From NCBI RefSeq assembly GCF_003812745.1, contig NZ_CP033831.1, positions 1,674,001 to 1,738,000 on the forward strand: a stretch of 64,000 nt of DNA, given 5' to 3'. Shown piece after piece: positions 1 through 8,901 of the stretch (position 1 is the stretch's first letter; the number at the start of each line of letters is the position of its first letter). The notes beneath the pieces are model-generated. The model had not been told where the DNA came from. It saw nothing but the letters and a program-made list of their open reading frames with translations, and did not search any database. The position numbers and the translations under genes were made by a program. The DNA comes from Serratia sp. FDAARGOS_506. GTDB taxonomy: Bacteria; Pseudomonadota; Gammaproteobacteria; Enterobacterales; Enterobacteriaceae.

Positions 1-545
1 TCAACCAACTGCTGGAGATCGATCTCAACGATCCGCTGGCGGTGCGCGATCGCGCCATGCTGGAGGTGATGTACGGCGCCGGCCTGCGCCTCTCAGAGCT
101 GGTGGGGCTGGATTGCCGCCATGTCGATATGGCAGCCGGCGAGGTGTGGGTGATGGGGAAAGGCAGCAAAGAGCGCAAATTGCCAATTGGGCGCACCGCC
201 GTCACCTGGCTGGAACACTGGCTGGCGATGCGCGATCTGTTCGGGCCGGAAGATGACGCGATGTTCCTGTCCAATCAGGGGCGGCGCATCTCGACGCGCA
301 ACGTGCAAAAGCGCTTCGCCGAATGGGGCGTGAAACAGGGCGTCAACAGCCATATCCACCCGCACAAGCTACGCCACTCCTTCGCTACCCACATGCTGGA
401 GTCCAGCGGCGATCTGCGCGCGGTACAGGAGCTGCTCGGCCACGCTAACCTGACCACCACGCAAATTTATACCCACCTCGACTTTCAACATCTGGCGAAC
501 GTGTACGATGCCGCGCATCCGCGCGCCAAACGGGGGAAATCCTGA
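1..545 (+). CDS. xerC: Tyrosine recombinase XerC, C-terminal part (5' end outside window)
   Basis: The reading frame is open from the left edge of the window (in frame from base 3) and ends at TGA 543-545, so only the catalytic domain is present. XerC acts with XerD at dif to resolve chromosome dimers. Visible catalytic elements, in order, are the first Arg in GAGLRLSEL, the beta-hairpin Lys in [24 protein letters not shown] with the H-x-x-R pair, [11 protein letters not shown] with the second His, and the nucleophile Tyr in IYTHLDF. The stop overlaps the start of the next gene (TGATG), matching the xerC-yigB arrangement of enterobacteria. XerD is the alternative, but the yigB-uvrD neighbourhood fits xerC. 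Confidence 0.95.
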   Translation, partial: NQLLEIDLNDPLAVRDRAMLEVMYGAGLRLSELVGLDCRHVDMAAGEVWVMGKGSKERKLPIGRTAVTWLEHWLAMRDLFGPEDDAMFLSNQGRRISTRNVQKRFAEWGVKQGVNSHIHPHKLRHSFATHMLESSGDLRAVQELLGHANLTTTQIYTHLDFQHLANVYDAAHPRAKRGKS

Positions 546-1261
546 TGCATTTTTATCGCCCGCTGCGCCCGCTGGCGGCGCTGACTTTCGATCTGGACGA
601 CACGCTGTATGACAATCGCCCGGTGATTAGGCAGACCGAACAACAGTCGGTGGCCTTCCTGCAGAGCTATCATCCTGGTCTGAGCAGCTTCCAGTCGGCG
701 GATTTCCACCGCCTGCGCCAGGAGCTGCGCGAGCAGGATCCGGAGATCTACCACGACGTCACCCAGTGGCGCTGGCGCGCCATTCATCTGGCGCTGAGCC
801 GGCAGGGGCTGCGTGACGCCGACGCCGCGATCGGGGCCGATGCGGCGATGCAAAACTTCGCACTGTGGCGCAGCCGCATCGAGGTACCGGAAGCGACCCA
901 CGCCACGCTGAAAGCGCTGGCCGCACGCTACCCGCTGGTGGCGATCACCAACGGCAACGCCGATCCGGCGCAGTGTGGCCTGGACGGTTATTTCCAGTTC
1001 GTGTTGCGCTCCGGGCCGGACGGGCGCGCCAAGCCGTACCAGGACATGTACCACCTGGCCGTCGAGCGGCTGGGCGTGGCGCCCGAGCAGATCCTGCACG
1101 TGGGCGACGATCTGACTACCGACGTCGCCGGCGCGCTGCGCGCGGGGCTGCAGGCCTGTTGGATCAACGATCGGCAACGCTGCCTGATGCAGGCGGCCGA
1201 CAGCCGCCTGCTGCCGCATATTGAGATTTCGCAGTTGGCATCGCTGACAGCATTGTTATAA
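545..1261 (+). CDS. yigB: HAD-family phosphatase YigB (FMN / 5-amino-6-(5-phosphoribitylamino)uracil phosphatase type)
   Basis: This is a 238-residue haloacid-dehalogenase-fold hydrolase. Motif I is [11 protein letters not shown] near residue 15, with the nucleophile and acid/base Asp. Motif II is the ITNGN segment, and motif III/IV is [15 protein letters not shown] near residue 180. Enterobacterial YigB proteins dephosphorylate FMN and a riboflavin precursor; assignment of those substrates rests on the family and on synteny. The start codon overlaps the xerC stop by one base, so translation is probably coupled. The gene ends just upstream of the uvrD promoter, which lies inside its last codons. 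Confidence 0.92.
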   Translation: MHFYRPLRPLAALTFDLDDTLYDNRPVIRQTEQQSVAFLQSYHPGLSSFQSADFHRLRQELREQDPEIYHDVTQWRWRAIHLALSRQGLRDADAAIGADAAMQNFALWRSRIEVPEATHATLKALAARYPLVAITNGNADPAQCGLDGYFQFVLRSGPDGRAKPYQDMYHLAVERLGVAPEQILHVGDDLTTDVAGALRAGLQACWINDRQRCLMQAADSRLLPHIEISQLASLTALL

Positions 1262-1262
1262 T
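1235..1262 (+). promoter_or_regulatory. Putative sigma-70 promoter of uvrD
   Basis: TTGGCA at 1235-1240 and a consensus TATAAT at 1257-1262 are separated by 16 bases. The elements overlap the 3' end of yigB. Transcription would begin near 1269, directly before the LexA-like box. Confidence 0.6.
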
Positions 1263-1275
1263 CCCTGCCAGAACT

Positions 1276-1291
1276 CTGTATAAATTTCCAG
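1276..1291 (+). promoter_or_regulatory. LexA (SOS) box of uvrD
   Basis: CTGTATAAATTTCCAG fits the SOS box pattern CTG-N10-CAG with an AT-rich core. It lies just downstream of the predicted uvrD start point, where LexA would block transcription. E. coli uvrD is a known LexA regulon member. Confidence 0.75.
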
Positions 1292-1294
1292 TGA

Positions 1295-1317
1295 AAAACC
1301 CGTCGCCGGCGGGTTTT
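1295..1317 (+). terminator. Attenuator-like hairpin in the uvrD leader
   Basis: An 8-bp perfect stem (AAAACCCG with CGGGTTTT) encloses a 7-base loop and ends in four T residues. It sits between the LexA box and the uvrD start. E. coli uvrD is reported to have transcription attenuation in its leader, so this is a candidate for the same control. It could also terminate yigB read-through. Confidence 0.6.
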
Positions 1318-1339
1318 CCCTCAACCATTAGTGGTGCCT

Positions 1340-3502
1340 ATGGACGTCTCCGATCTGCTCGACAGCCTGAATGAAAAACAACGTGAAGCCGTGGCGGCGC
1401 CACGCAGCAACCTGTTGGTTCTGGCCGGGGCGGGCAGCGGCAAGACCCGGGTGCTGGTGCATCGCATCGCCTGGCTGTTGTCGGTCGAGAACTGTTCGCC
1501 GTATTCGATCATGGCGGTGACCTTCACCAACAAGGCGGCGGCGGAAATGCGCCACCGTATCGAACATTTGATCGGCACCAGCCAGGGCGGCATGTGGATC
1601 GGCACCTTCCACGGCCTGGCGCATCGTCTGCTGCGCGCCCACCACCTGGAGGCCAACCTGCCGCAGGATTTCCAAATTCTCGACAGCGACGACCAGCTGC
1701 GGCTGCTCAAGCGCATCATCAAGGCGCTGAACGTCGACGAGAAGCAGTGGCCGCCGCGTCAGGCGATGTGGTACATCAACGGCAAGAAAGACGAGGGCCT
1801 GCGCCCACAGCACGTCGAGACTTACAACAACCCGGTAGAGGCCACCTGGCTGCGCATCTATCAGGCCTATCAGGAAGCCTGCGATCGCGCGGGGCTGGTG
1901 GATTTCGCCGAGCTGCTGCTGCGCGCGCACGAGCTGTGGCTGAACAAGCCGCATATCCTCAACCACTACCGCGAACGTTTCACCAACGTGCTGGTGGACG
2001 AATTCCAGGATACCAACAGCATCCAGTACGCCTGGATCCGCCTGCTGGCGGGCGGCAACAGCAACGTGATGATCGTCGGCGACGATGACCAGTCGATCTA
2101 TGGCTGGCGCGGCGCGCAAGTGGAAAACATCCAGCGCTTCCTGAAGGATTTCCCCGGCGCGGAAACCATCCGCCTGGAGCAGAACTATCGCTCCACCAGC
2201 AACATCCTGAAAGCGGCCAACACCCTGATCGCCAACAACGACGGGCGCATGGGTAAAAACCTGTGGACCGAAGGCGGCGAAGGCGAACCGATTTCCATCT
2301 ACTGCGCTTTCAACGAACTCGACGAAGCCCGCTTCGTGGTCAACCGTATCAAGACCTGGCAGGATAACGGTGGCGCGCTGAACGACTGCGCCATCCTGTA
2401 CCGCAGCAACGCCCAGTCGCGCGTGCTGGAAGAGGCGCTGCTGCAGACGGCGATGCCGTACCGCATCTACGGCGGCCAGCGCTTCTTCGAACGCCAGGAA
2501 ATCAAGGATGCGCTGGCTTACCTGCGCCTTATTTCCAACCGCAACGACGATGCGGCCTTCGAACGCGTGGTCAATACCCCGACGCGCGGCATCGGCGATC
2601 GCACCCTCGACGTGGTGCGCCAGGCGGCGCGCGATCGCCAGCTGACGCTGTGGCAGGCGACGCGCGAGCTGATGCAGGACAAGGTATTGGCCGGCCGCGC
2701 CGCGTCGGCGCTGCAGCGCTTTATCGAGCTGGTGGAGTCGCTGGCGCACGAAACCGCCGACATGCCGTTGCACGTGCAGACCGACCGGGTGATCCGCGAC
2801 TCCGGGCTGTTCATCATGTATGAGCAGGAGAAGGGTGAAAAGGGACAGGCGCGCATCGAAAACCTCGAGGAACTGGTGACGGCGACGCGCCAGTTCAGCT
2901 ATCAGGAAGAAGATCAGGATCTGATGCCGCTGCAGGCGTTCCTGTCGCATGCGGCGCTGGAGGCGGGTGAAGGCCAGGCCGATGCCTATCAGGACGCGGT
3001 GCAGCTGATGACTCTGCACTCGGCCAAGGGGCTGGAATTCCCGCTGGTGTTTATCGTCGGCATGGAAGAGGGCATGTTCCCGAGCCAGATGTCGCTGGAT
3101 GAAGGCGGCCGTCTGGAGGAGGAGCGCCGGCTGGCCTATGTAGGCGTAACGCGCGCCATGCAGAAGCTGACGCTGACCTATGCCGAAACGCGCCGTCTGT
3201 ACGGCAAAGAGGTTTACCACCGGCCGTCGCGCTTTATCGGCGAGCTGCCGGAAGAGTGCGTGGAAGAAGTGCGCCTGCGCGCCAGCGTATCGCGTCCGGT
3301 CAGTCATCGTCGCATGGGCACGCCAATCAGCGAGAACGATACCGGCTACAAGCTGGGCCAGCGCGTGCGCCATCCCAAGTTTGGCGAAGGCACCATCGTC
3401 AATCTGGAGGGCAGCGGCGAGCACAGTCGGCTGCAGATCGCTTTCCCGGGTGAGGGCATCAAGTGGCTGGTGGCGGCCTACGCTCGCCTGGAAACGGTAT
3501 AA
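1340..3502 (+). CDS. uvrD: DNA helicase II (UvrD)
   Basis: This 720-residue superfamily 1A 3'-5' helicase displaces UvrC and the excised oligonucleotide in nucleotide excision repair, and removes the nicked strand in mismatch repair. Walker A GAGSGKT is at residues 30-36, the Walker B segment DEFQDTN is near residue 220, QSIYGWRGA follows, and the C-terminal motifs VFIVGMEEGMFPS and EEERRLAYVGVTRA are present. The length equals E. coli UvrD when translation starts at ATG 1340 (MDVSDLLDSL). A GTG three codons upstream is in frame but unlikely. An SOS box and an attenuator-like hairpin precede the gene. Confidence 0.97.
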   Translation: MDVSDLLDSLNEKQREAVAAPRSNLLVLAGAGSGKTRVLVHRIAWLLSVENCSPYSIMAVTFTNKAAAEMRHRIEHLIGTSQGGMWIGTFHGLAHRLLRAHHLEANLPQDFQILDSDDQLRLLKRIIKALNVDEKQWPPRQAMWYINGKKDEGLRPQHVETYNNPVEATWLRIYQAYQEACDRAGLVDFAELLLRAHELWLNKPHILNHYRERFTNVLVDEFQDTNSIQYAWIRLLAGGNSNVMIVGDDDQSIYGWRGAQVENIQRFLKDFPGAETIRLEQNYRSTSNILKAANTLIANNDGRMGKNLWTEGGEGEPISIYCAFNELDEARFVVNRIKTWQDNGGALNDCAILYRSNAQSRVLEEALLQTAMPYRIYGGQRFFERQEIKDALAYLRLISNRNDDAAFERVVNTPTRGIGDRTLDVVRQAARDRQLTLWQATRELMQDKVLAGRAASALQRFIELVESLAHETADMPLHVQTDRVIRDSGLFIMYEQEKGEKGQARIENLEELVTATRQFSYQEEDQDLMPLQAFLSHAALEAGEGQADAYQDAVQLMTLHSAKGLEFPLVFIVGMEEGMFPSQMSLDEGGRLEEERRLAYVGVTRAMQKLTLTYAETRRLYGKEVYHRPSRFIGELPEECVEEVRLRASVSRPVSHRRMGTPISENDTGYKLGQRVRHPKFGEGTIVNLEGSGEHSRLQIAFPGEGIKWLVAAYARLETV

Positions 3503-3514
3503 GAGAAGGGGAAG

Positions 3515-3536
3515 TTGCAGGGGCAAGCCCCTGCAA
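3515..3536. terminator. Hairpin between uvrD and the convergent cupin gene
   Basis: A perfect 10-bp inverted repeat (TTGCAGGGGC with GCCCCTGCAA) lies 12 bases after the uvrD stop. No clear T tract follows, so it may serve both convergent genes as a weak terminator or as an RNA-stabilising stem. Confidence 0.5.
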
Positions 3537-3546
3537 TCGTTCATTA

Positions 3547-4023
3547 TCAGTGAGGGAAACGGTCGCCGACCTGCGCGGTGGCATACCAGCGCATCACCGC
3601 TTCGGTGCCTTCGCCGCCTTCCTGCGGCGCCCAGTGCATGCAGTCCTCTTCGGTCAGCGCCTGATACGGGCCCTGCTTCACTTCGAACACCACGCCGCCG
3701 GCATCGACCGACAGCACCGCATGCCAGGTAGATGCCGGCATCTCCAGCACTTTGGTTTCTTCGCCGAGCAGGGTGCGCTGCGTGACGACGCCGTCATCGT
3801 TGAACTGCAGCACCACAAAGCGGCCGCGCAGCGGCGTCAGCAGCTCCCAGGTTTGCGGGTGGCGGTGCGGGCGGATATAGGTGCCGGGTTCCATGGCGAT
3901 CGCCAGGCGTTGCACCGGGTCGCTCAACTCTTCGTGTAAAGTGCGGTGCGCGCGCAGGCGGGCCACGCTGGCGGCCTGTTCGCTCATCGCGGTCAGTTCA
4001 TGGGCGGTAATCTGTTTCATCAT
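3547..4023 (-). CDS. WbuC-family cupin-fold protein
   Basis: This is a small 158-residue protein. Its central cupin signature includes GTYIRPHRHPQTWELLTPLRG (His and Glu metal-ligand candidates), followed by a second conserved strand at STWHAVLSVD. The N-terminus MMKQITAHEL and the overall size match the WbuC family of cupin metalloproteins. Those proteins are often found in O-antigen loci, but here the gene stands alone between uvrD and corA, where E. coli has none. The enzymatic role is unknown. The second Met (4020) is an equally possible start. Confidence 0.7.
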   Translation of the reverse strand: MMKQITAHELTAMSEQAASVARLRAHRTLHEELSDPVQRLAIAMEPGTYIRPHRHPQTWELLTPLRGRFVVLQFNDDGVVTQRTLLGEETKVLEMPASTWHAVLSVDAGGVVFEVKQGPYQALTEEDCMHWAPQEGGEGTEAVMRWYATAQVGDRFPH

Positions 4024-4181
4024 TTAAATCCGCATGCTTGTCGTACCATTAGGGTGATGTCATCTTAACAACATTCTTGGTGGCGGTAAGCGATCGCCGC
4101 GACTTTTTCAGCACGGTTTAAGCGCCATTTTTACCATTGATCATCGTGATGATTTGTTGCGCAATTATCCCTCCTAACGTG

Positions 4182-4211
4182 TTGACAGGCTTTTTCTTCT
4201 CGGCGTAACAT
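4182..4211 (+). promoter_or_regulatory. Putative corA promoter
   Basis: A perfect TTGACA (4182-4187) and TAACAT (4206-4211) are spaced by 18 bases. Predicted transcription start near 4218 would leave an unusually long leader of about 250 bases before corA. Confidence 0.6.
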
Positions 4212-4217
4212 GCGCGC

Positions 4218-4465
4218 ACTATTATCATTGAGGACAGACGCCTTGGACACACCCAGTAGATACTGGCTCACTGACCTGCGCCGCAGGTATAACTTCTAAG
4301 GCTCTCCGTTTTTGCTGATAGCCTTCGTGGTTGTCGGCGACCCCGCAAAGCGTCGCTATGAGTCAGATCTCTTCATGGTCTGAAACAAATCGGTGATACG
4401 CATCCCCTCTGTTTCTGTGCTTCAACGCGTTGTCCGCACCCGTTACCTTCACGGAGTTTTGGCAC
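4218..4465 (+). promoter_or_regulatory. Long corA 5' leader with short ORFs (possible Mg-responsive leader)
   Basis: About 248 bases separate the predicted start of transcription from the corA ATG. Within it are a short ATG frame at 4358-4396 (MSQISSWSETNR) and an upstream TTG frame starting at 4247 or nearby. Salmonella corA is known to have a leader with a short peptide gene, corL, that links translation to Rho termination. This leader may work in a similar way, but I did not match the peptide itself. The rest of the gap (4024-4181) shows no gene. Confidence 0.45.
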
Positions 4466-5416
4466 ATGCTGAGCGCTTTTAAATTAGATAACCGCCGCTT
4501 GTCCCGTCTGGAGCTGGACGACTCGGATGATCTCTCGTCATCGCTGTGGGTTGACCTGGTCGAGCCGGAAGAGGGCGAGCGTGAGCGCGTGCAGAATGAG
4601 CTGGGACAAAGCCTGGCGACGCGTCCCGAACTGGACGACATCGAAGCCTCCGCCCGTTTCTTCGAAGACGAAGACGGCCTGCATATCCACTCCTTCTTCT
4701 ACTTTGAAGATGCGGAAGATCACGCCGGCAACTCCACGGTGGCGTTCACCATCCGCGACGGCCGCCTCTATACCCTGCGCGAACGCGAGCTGCCGGCATT
4801 TCGCCTGTACCGCATGCGCGCCCGCAACCAGACCATGCTCGAAGGCAATGCCTACGAACTGTTGCTGGACCTGTTCGAAACCAAGATTGAGCAGTTGGCG
4901 GACGAGATAGAGAACATCTACAGCGATCTGGAACAGCTCAGCCGGGTGATCATGGAAGGGCATCAGGGCGATGAATACGACGCCGCGCTGTCGACGCTGG
5001 CGGAGCTGGAAGACATCGGCTGGAAAGTGCGTTTGTGTCTGATGGATACTCAGCGCGCGCTCAACTTCCTGGTGCGCAAGGCGCGTCTGCCGACCGGTCA
5101 GCTGGAACAGGCGCGTGAAGTGCTGCGCGACATCGAATCCCTGCTGCCGCACAACGAATCGCTGTTCCAGAAGGTGAACTTCCTGATGCAGGCGGCGATG
5201 GGCTTCATCAACATCGAGCAGAACCGCATCATCAAGATCTTCTCGGTGGTGTCGGTGGTGTTCCTGCCGCCTACGCTGGTGGCTTCCAGCTATGGCATGA
5301 ACTTCGAATTCATGCCGGAGCTGAAATGGTCGTTCGGCTACCCGGGCGCCATCACATTGATGATCCTGGCGGGCCTGGCCCCTTACCTGTACTTCAAGCG
5401 CAAGAACTGGCTGTAA
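4466..5416 (+). CDS. corA: Magnesium/cobalt transporter CorA
   Basis: This 316-residue inner-membrane protein is the main Mg2+ uptake channel, a homopentamer. A long acidic, helical cytoplasmic domain is followed by two C-terminal membrane segments. The signature [11 protein letters not shown] sits in the loop between them, and the C-terminus is KRKNWL. I chose ATG 4466 (MLSAFKLDN) because it reproduces the E. coli length and start and has GGAG nine bases upstream. The in-frame codon 12 positions earlier would add a non-conserved extension. The gene is probably transcribed alone, ending against convergent rarD. Confidence 0.97.
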   Translation: MLSAFKLDNRRLSRLELDDSDDLSSSLWVDLVEPEEGERERVQNELGQSLATRPELDDIEASARFFEDEDGLHIHSFFYFEDAEDHAGNSTVAFTIRDGRLYTLRERELPAFRLYRMRARNQTMLEGNAYELLLDLFETKIEQLADEIENIYSDLEQLSRVIMEGHQGDEYDAALSTLAELEDIGWKVRLCLMDTQRALNFLVRKARLPTGQLEQAREVLRDIESLLPHNESLFQKVNFLMQAAMGFINIEQNRIIKIFSVVSVVFLPPTLVASSYGMNFEFMPELKWSFGYPGAITLMILAGLAPYLYFKRKNWL

Positions 5417-5431
5417 CCCGGCGGCGCCGGG
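5417..5431. terminator. GC-rich hairpin between corA and rarD
   Basis: A 6-bp stem (CCCGGC/GCCGGG) with a 3-base loop lies directly after the corA stop and one base before the end of rarD on the other strand. It lacks a T tract, so it is a weak bidirectional terminator at best. Confidence 0.35.
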
Positions 5432-5432
5432 C

Positions 5433-6320
5433 TCAGCGCAGCTTGCGCTGGGTGTAGAGCGCGTCGAGGGTGAACAGGATCAGCGCCGCCCAGATAAAGC
5501 CGAAGGTCACCAGTTTGTCCTGGCCGACGGTTTCGCCGTAGAAGGTGACCGCCAGCAGGAACATCAGCGTCGGGCCGAGATACTGGAAGAAACCGAGCGT
5601 CGACAGGCGCAGCCGGGTGGCCGCCGCGGTGAAGCACAGCAGCGGCACGGTGGTGACGATGCCGGCGGCGACCAGCAGCAGGTTCAGCGACCACGGGTTG
5701 GCGCTCAGGTGGCTGGTGGGGCTGTCGGCGAACAGAAACAGATAGGCCGCCGCCACCGGCAGCAGCCACAGCGTTTCGATCAGCATGCCGGTTTGGGCGT
5801 CGATGGCGATTTTCTTGCGCAACAGGCCGTAGAAGGCGAAGCTGAACGCCAGCCCCAGACCGATGATCGGCAACGAGCCGAACTGCCAGAGCTGCACCAG
5901 CACCCCGGTGAACGCCAGCGCCACCGCCACCCACTGCATGCGGCGGAAGCGCTCGCCGAGAAACAGCATTCCCAACAGCACGTTAACCAGCGGGTTGATG
6001 AAGTAGCCCAGGCTGGCCTCGAGCATATGGTGGTTGTTCACCGCCCAGATGAACAGCAGCCAGTTGCCGCCGATCAACAGCGCGGTGACCGCCAGCAGCA
6101 GCAGCCGTTTGCGATTTTGACAGGCGGCCCGCACTTTCGGCCAGCTGCGGCCCAGCGAGATCAGCGCCAGCATGAAGAAAAACGACCAGATGATCCGGTG
6201 GGTAAGGATCTCATCCGCGGGTACTTGCTGAATCAGTTTGAAATAGGCCGGGGCGATGCCCCACATAAAATAGGCGGCCAGGGCGAAGAAAATGCCCTGA
6301 CGCGTTTGCTTTGCGTCCAT
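5433..6320 (-). CDS. rarD: EamA/DMT-family transporter RarD
   Basis: This 295-residue inner-membrane protein has about ten hydrophobic helices. It matches the RarD branch of the drug/metabolite transporter superfamily, with conserved stretches NWLLFIWAVNNHHMLEASLG and RLSTLGFFQYLGPTLMF. The physiological substrate is unsettled. The start is ATG 6320 (MDAKQTRQG), as in E. coli; the frame is open 21 codons further upstream, but that extension is not family-like. It lies downstream of yigI on the same strand. Confidence 0.93.
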   Translation of the reverse strand: MDAKQTRQGIFFALAAYFMWGIAPAYFKLIQQVPADEILTHRIIWSFFFMLALISLGRSWPKVRAACQNRKRLLLLAVTALLIGGNWLLFIWAVNNHHMLEASLGYFINPLVNVLLGMLFLGERFRRMQWVAVALAFTGVLVQLWQFGSLPIIGLGLAFSFAFYGLLRKKIAIDAQTGMLIETLWLLPVAAAYLFLFADSPTSHLSANPWSLNLLLVAAGIVTTVPLLCFTAAATRLRLSTLGFFQYLGPTLMFLLAVTFYGETVGQDKLVTFGFIWAALILFTLDALYTQRKLR

Positions 6321-6386
6321 GACGTCACTCTGGTGGGGAACGTAAGATGCGGTGAGTGTACTGAAGACGCTCACCGCACACAATCA

Positions 6387-6857
6387 TCAGCCGACCAGAT
6401 AGGTGGCGGTGGCGGTCGCGATATGCAGGCCGTCGTGGTTATGCAGCTCTACGCGTGCGACGGCGACCTTGTTGCCGCTGCGCAGCACGCTGGCGGAGGC
6501 AACGAAGTGCTCGCCGCGGCCAGGGCGCAGGTAATCGACGCGCAGATCGATGGTGCCCATGCGCGACAGCTTGGCGGCGATCTCCTCTTCGATCAGCGGC
6601 TCCAGGCGTGTCAGCACACCGCCTGCGCAGGCCAATCCGGCGGCGACGTCAAGCACGGCGGCGATCACGCCACCGTGCAGAATTTCCTGTGCGGCGTTGC
6701 CCACCAGCTTGCGCTGGTTGGTGAAGCTCAGCTCGACGTAATCATCGTCGAAGCGGCGCAGCTCCAGGCCAAGCTCGCGGTTGAACGGCATGTGGTAGAC
6801 AAAGATTTCGCCGATCTTGCGGCGGGCGGCTTCCAGGGTCAGTGGCGTGGTCGACAT
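6387..6857 (-). CDS. yigI: Acyl-CoA thioesterase-like protein YigI
   Basis: This is a 156-residue single hot-dog-fold protein of the PaaI/YigI thioesterase group. The N-terminal helix is followed by the conserved [18 protein letters not shown] segment (near residue 63), which forms the central helix and active-site region, and by [14 protein letters not shown]. YigI homologues hydrolyse acyl-CoA thioesters. It is transcribed with rarD, 66 bases downstream. In E. coli the divergent neighbour is pldA, which is absent here. Confidence 0.85.
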   Translation of the reverse strand: MSTTPLTLEAARRKIGEIFVYHMPFNRELGLELRRFDDDYVELSFTNQRKLVGNAAQEILHGGVIAAVLDVAAGLACAGGVLTRLEPLIEEEIAAKLSRMGTIDLRVDYLRPGRGEHFVASASVLRSGNKVAVARVELHNHDGLHIATATATYLVG

Positions 6858-6919
6858 AGCGGGTTTCCGTTTTTCTTTTGCGTTTTAAGGGAGCTAACTG
6901 GTCAGTCCAGGTTAATGGA

Positions 6920-7075
6920 ATGTTGATTTTATGCTTAACCTTTGTTGCTTTCCAGCCTGTTTCGGCAAAAGAGTCGCACGCGCGTTGGTGTCATGCTGAA
7001 CGATATTATGTAATCATACCCGGTGGGTGTGTACCGATGAAAAAATGGGGAAGTGTGTGTCAACCGCAGCAGTGA
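6920..7075 (+). other. Short signal-peptide-like reading frame, possible pldA remnant
   Basis: The 199-base gap between yigI and recQ contains a 51-codon frame that begins MLILCLTFVAFQPVSAKE. This looks like a signal peptide ending in an A-x-A type site, but there is no folded domain after it. It overlaps the recQ start in another frame. An AAGGGAG Shine-Dalgarno-like string at 6887-6893 lies upstream without a properly spaced ATG. Since pldA, encoding a signal-peptide-bearing outer-membrane phospholipase, occupies this place in E. coli, this may be its decayed 5' end. It may equally be chance. Confidence 0.2.
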
Positions 7076-8889
7076 TTAACAGAGAGTTGCTGGCCGAGCA
7101 GGTATTGCGCGATACCTTTGGCTACCAGCAATTCCGTCCGGGGCAGCAAACGATCATCAATGCCGCGATCGGCGGGCAGGATTGCCTAGTAGTGATGCCG
7201 ACCGGCGGCGGTAAGTCGTTGTGTTACCAAATCCCTGCGCTGGTGATGGACGGCCTGACGCTGGTCGTTTCCCCGCTGATCTCGCTGATGAAGGATCAGG
7301 TCGACCAACTGTTGGCCTACGGCGTTTCCGCCGCCTGCTACAACTCGACGCAAACCCGCGAGGAGCAGCTGGACGTTATGGCCGGCTGCCGCAACGGCAC
7401 CATCAAGATGCTGTACATCGCGCCGGAACGGCTGATGATGGAAAGCTTCCTCAACCTGCTCGATCACTGCCCGCCGGCGATGCTGGCGGTGGATGAGGCG
7501 CACTGTATTTCGCAGTGGGGCCATGACTTCCGGCCGGAATATCGCGCGCTGGGTCAGCTGAAACAGCGCTTCCCGTCGATGCCGGTGATCGCGTTGACCG
7601 CCACCGCCGACGAGTCCACCCGCGGCGATATCGTGCGCCTGCTGTCGCTGCAGGACCCGCTGGTGCAGGTCAGCAGCTTCGACCGGCCGAACATCCGCTA
7701 CACGCTGGTGGAAAAATTCAAACCGCTCGATCAGCTGTGGCGCTTCGTGCAGGATCAGCGCGGCAAGAGCGGCATTATCTATTGCAACAGCCGCGCCAAG
7801 GTGGAAGACACCGCCGCGCGCCTGCAGAGCCGCGGGCTGAGCGTCGGCGCCTACCACGCCGGGCTGGACAACGATCGCCGCGCGCAGGTGCAGGAAGCGT
7901 TCCAGCGTGACGATCTGCAGGTGGTGGTGGCTACCGTCGCCTTCGGCATGGGCATCAATAAACCCAACGTGCGCTTCGTGGTGCATTTCGACATCCCGCG
8001 CAATATCGAATCCTATTATCAGGAGACCGGCCGCGCCGGGCGCGACGGCCTGCCGGCCGAAGCCATCCTGCTGTACGATCCGGCCGACATGGCCTGGCTG
8101 CGCCGCTGTCTGGAGGAAAAACCCGCCGGGCAGCAGCTGGACATCGAACGCCACAAGCTGAATGCCATGGGCGCGTTCGCCGAGGCGCAAACCTGCCGCC
8201 GCCTGGTGCTGCTCAACTACTTCGGTGAAGGCAAGCACGAGAACTGCGGCAACTGCGATATTTGCCTCGATCCGCCCAAGCGCTACGACGGGCTTGAGGA
8301 CGCGCGCAAGGCGCTGTCCTGCGTGTACCGCGTCGGCCAGCGCTTCGGCCTCGGCTACATCGTGGAAGTGCTGCGCGGCTCCAACAACCAGCGCATTCGC
8401 GAATACGGCCACGACAAGCTGCCGGTGTACGGCATCGGCCGCGATCAAACCACCGAACACTGGACCAGCGTGCTGCGTCAGCTGATCCACCTGGGCTTTA
8501 TCACCCAGAACATCGCCATGCACTCGGCGTTGCAATTGACTGAGGCGGCGCGTCCGGTATTGCGCGGCGAGGTGGCGCTGCAGCTGGCGGTGCCGCGTAT
8601 CCAGAGCCTGAAGTCGCGCAGCAGCGCCAACCAGAAATCCTACGGCGGCAATTACGATCGCAAGCTGTTCGCCAAGCTGCGCAAACTGCGCAAGTCGATC
8701 GCCGACGAAGAAAACATTCCGCCCTACGTGGTGTTCAACGACGCCACGCTGCTGGAAATGGCCGAACAGATGCCGATCAAGGCTGGCGATCTGCTGAGCG
8801 TCAACGGCGTCGGCCAGCGCAAACTGGAGCGTTTCGGCGCGCCCTTTATGGCGATGATCCGCGACCATCTCGACAATGACGAAGACTGA
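7057..8889 (+). CDS. recQ: ATP-dependent DNA helicase RecQ
   Basis: This 610-residue 3'-5' helicase of the RecF pathway has motif [12 protein letters not shown], the Walker B DEAH box [12 protein letters not shown] and motif [12 protein letters not shown]. The RQC zinc cluster (C-x16-C-x2-C-x2-C) runs through CRRLVLL and CGNCDIC, and a C-terminal HRDC domain contains [17 protein letters not shown] chose GTG 7057 ([11 protein letters not shown]): it has GGGGAAG four to ten bases upstream and gives the E. coli length. An in-frame ATG ten codons earlier is possible. pldA, its usual upstream neighbour in E. coli, is absent. Confidence 0.95.
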   Translation: MSTAAVINRELLAEQVLRDTFGYQQFRPGQQTIINAAIGGQDCLVVMPTGGGKSLCYQIPALVMDGLTLVVSPLISLMKDQVDQLLAYGVSAACYNSTQTREEQLDVMAGCRNGTIKMLYIAPERLMMESFLNLLDHCPPAMLAVDEAHCISQWGHDFRPEYRALGQLKQRFPSMPVIALTATADESTRGDIVRLLSLQDPLVQVSSFDRPNIRYTLVEKFKPLDQLWRFVQDQRGKSGIIYCNSRAKVEDTAARLQSRGLSVGAYHAGLDNDRRAQVQEAFQRDDLQVVVATVAFGMGINKPNVRFVVHFDIPRNIESYYQETGRAGRDGLPAEAILLYDPADMAWLRRCLEEKPAGQQLDIERHKLNAMGAFAEAQTCRRLVLLNYFGEGKHENCGNCDICLDPPKRYDGLEDARKALSCVYRVGQRFGLGYIVEVLRGSNNQRIREYGHDKLPVYGIGRDQTTEHWTSVLRQLIHLGFITQNIAMHSALQLTEAARPVLRGEVALQLAVPRIQSLKSRSSANQKSYGGNYDRKLFAKLRKLRKSIADEENIPPYVVFNDATLLEMAEQMPIKAGDLLSVNGVGQRKLERFGAPFMAMIRDHLDNDED

Positions 8890-8901
8890 GGGCGAAAAAT
8901 C

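Noticed and set aside
1328-3544. Long open frame antisense to uvrD
   Set aside because: It mirrors uvrD codon structure in GC-rich DNA, has no recognisable domain and no ribosome site, and uvrD is certain.
5709-6926. 405-codon plus-strand frame over rarD and yigI
   Set aside because: Gln/His/Arg-rich shadow of two well-supported minus-strand genes.
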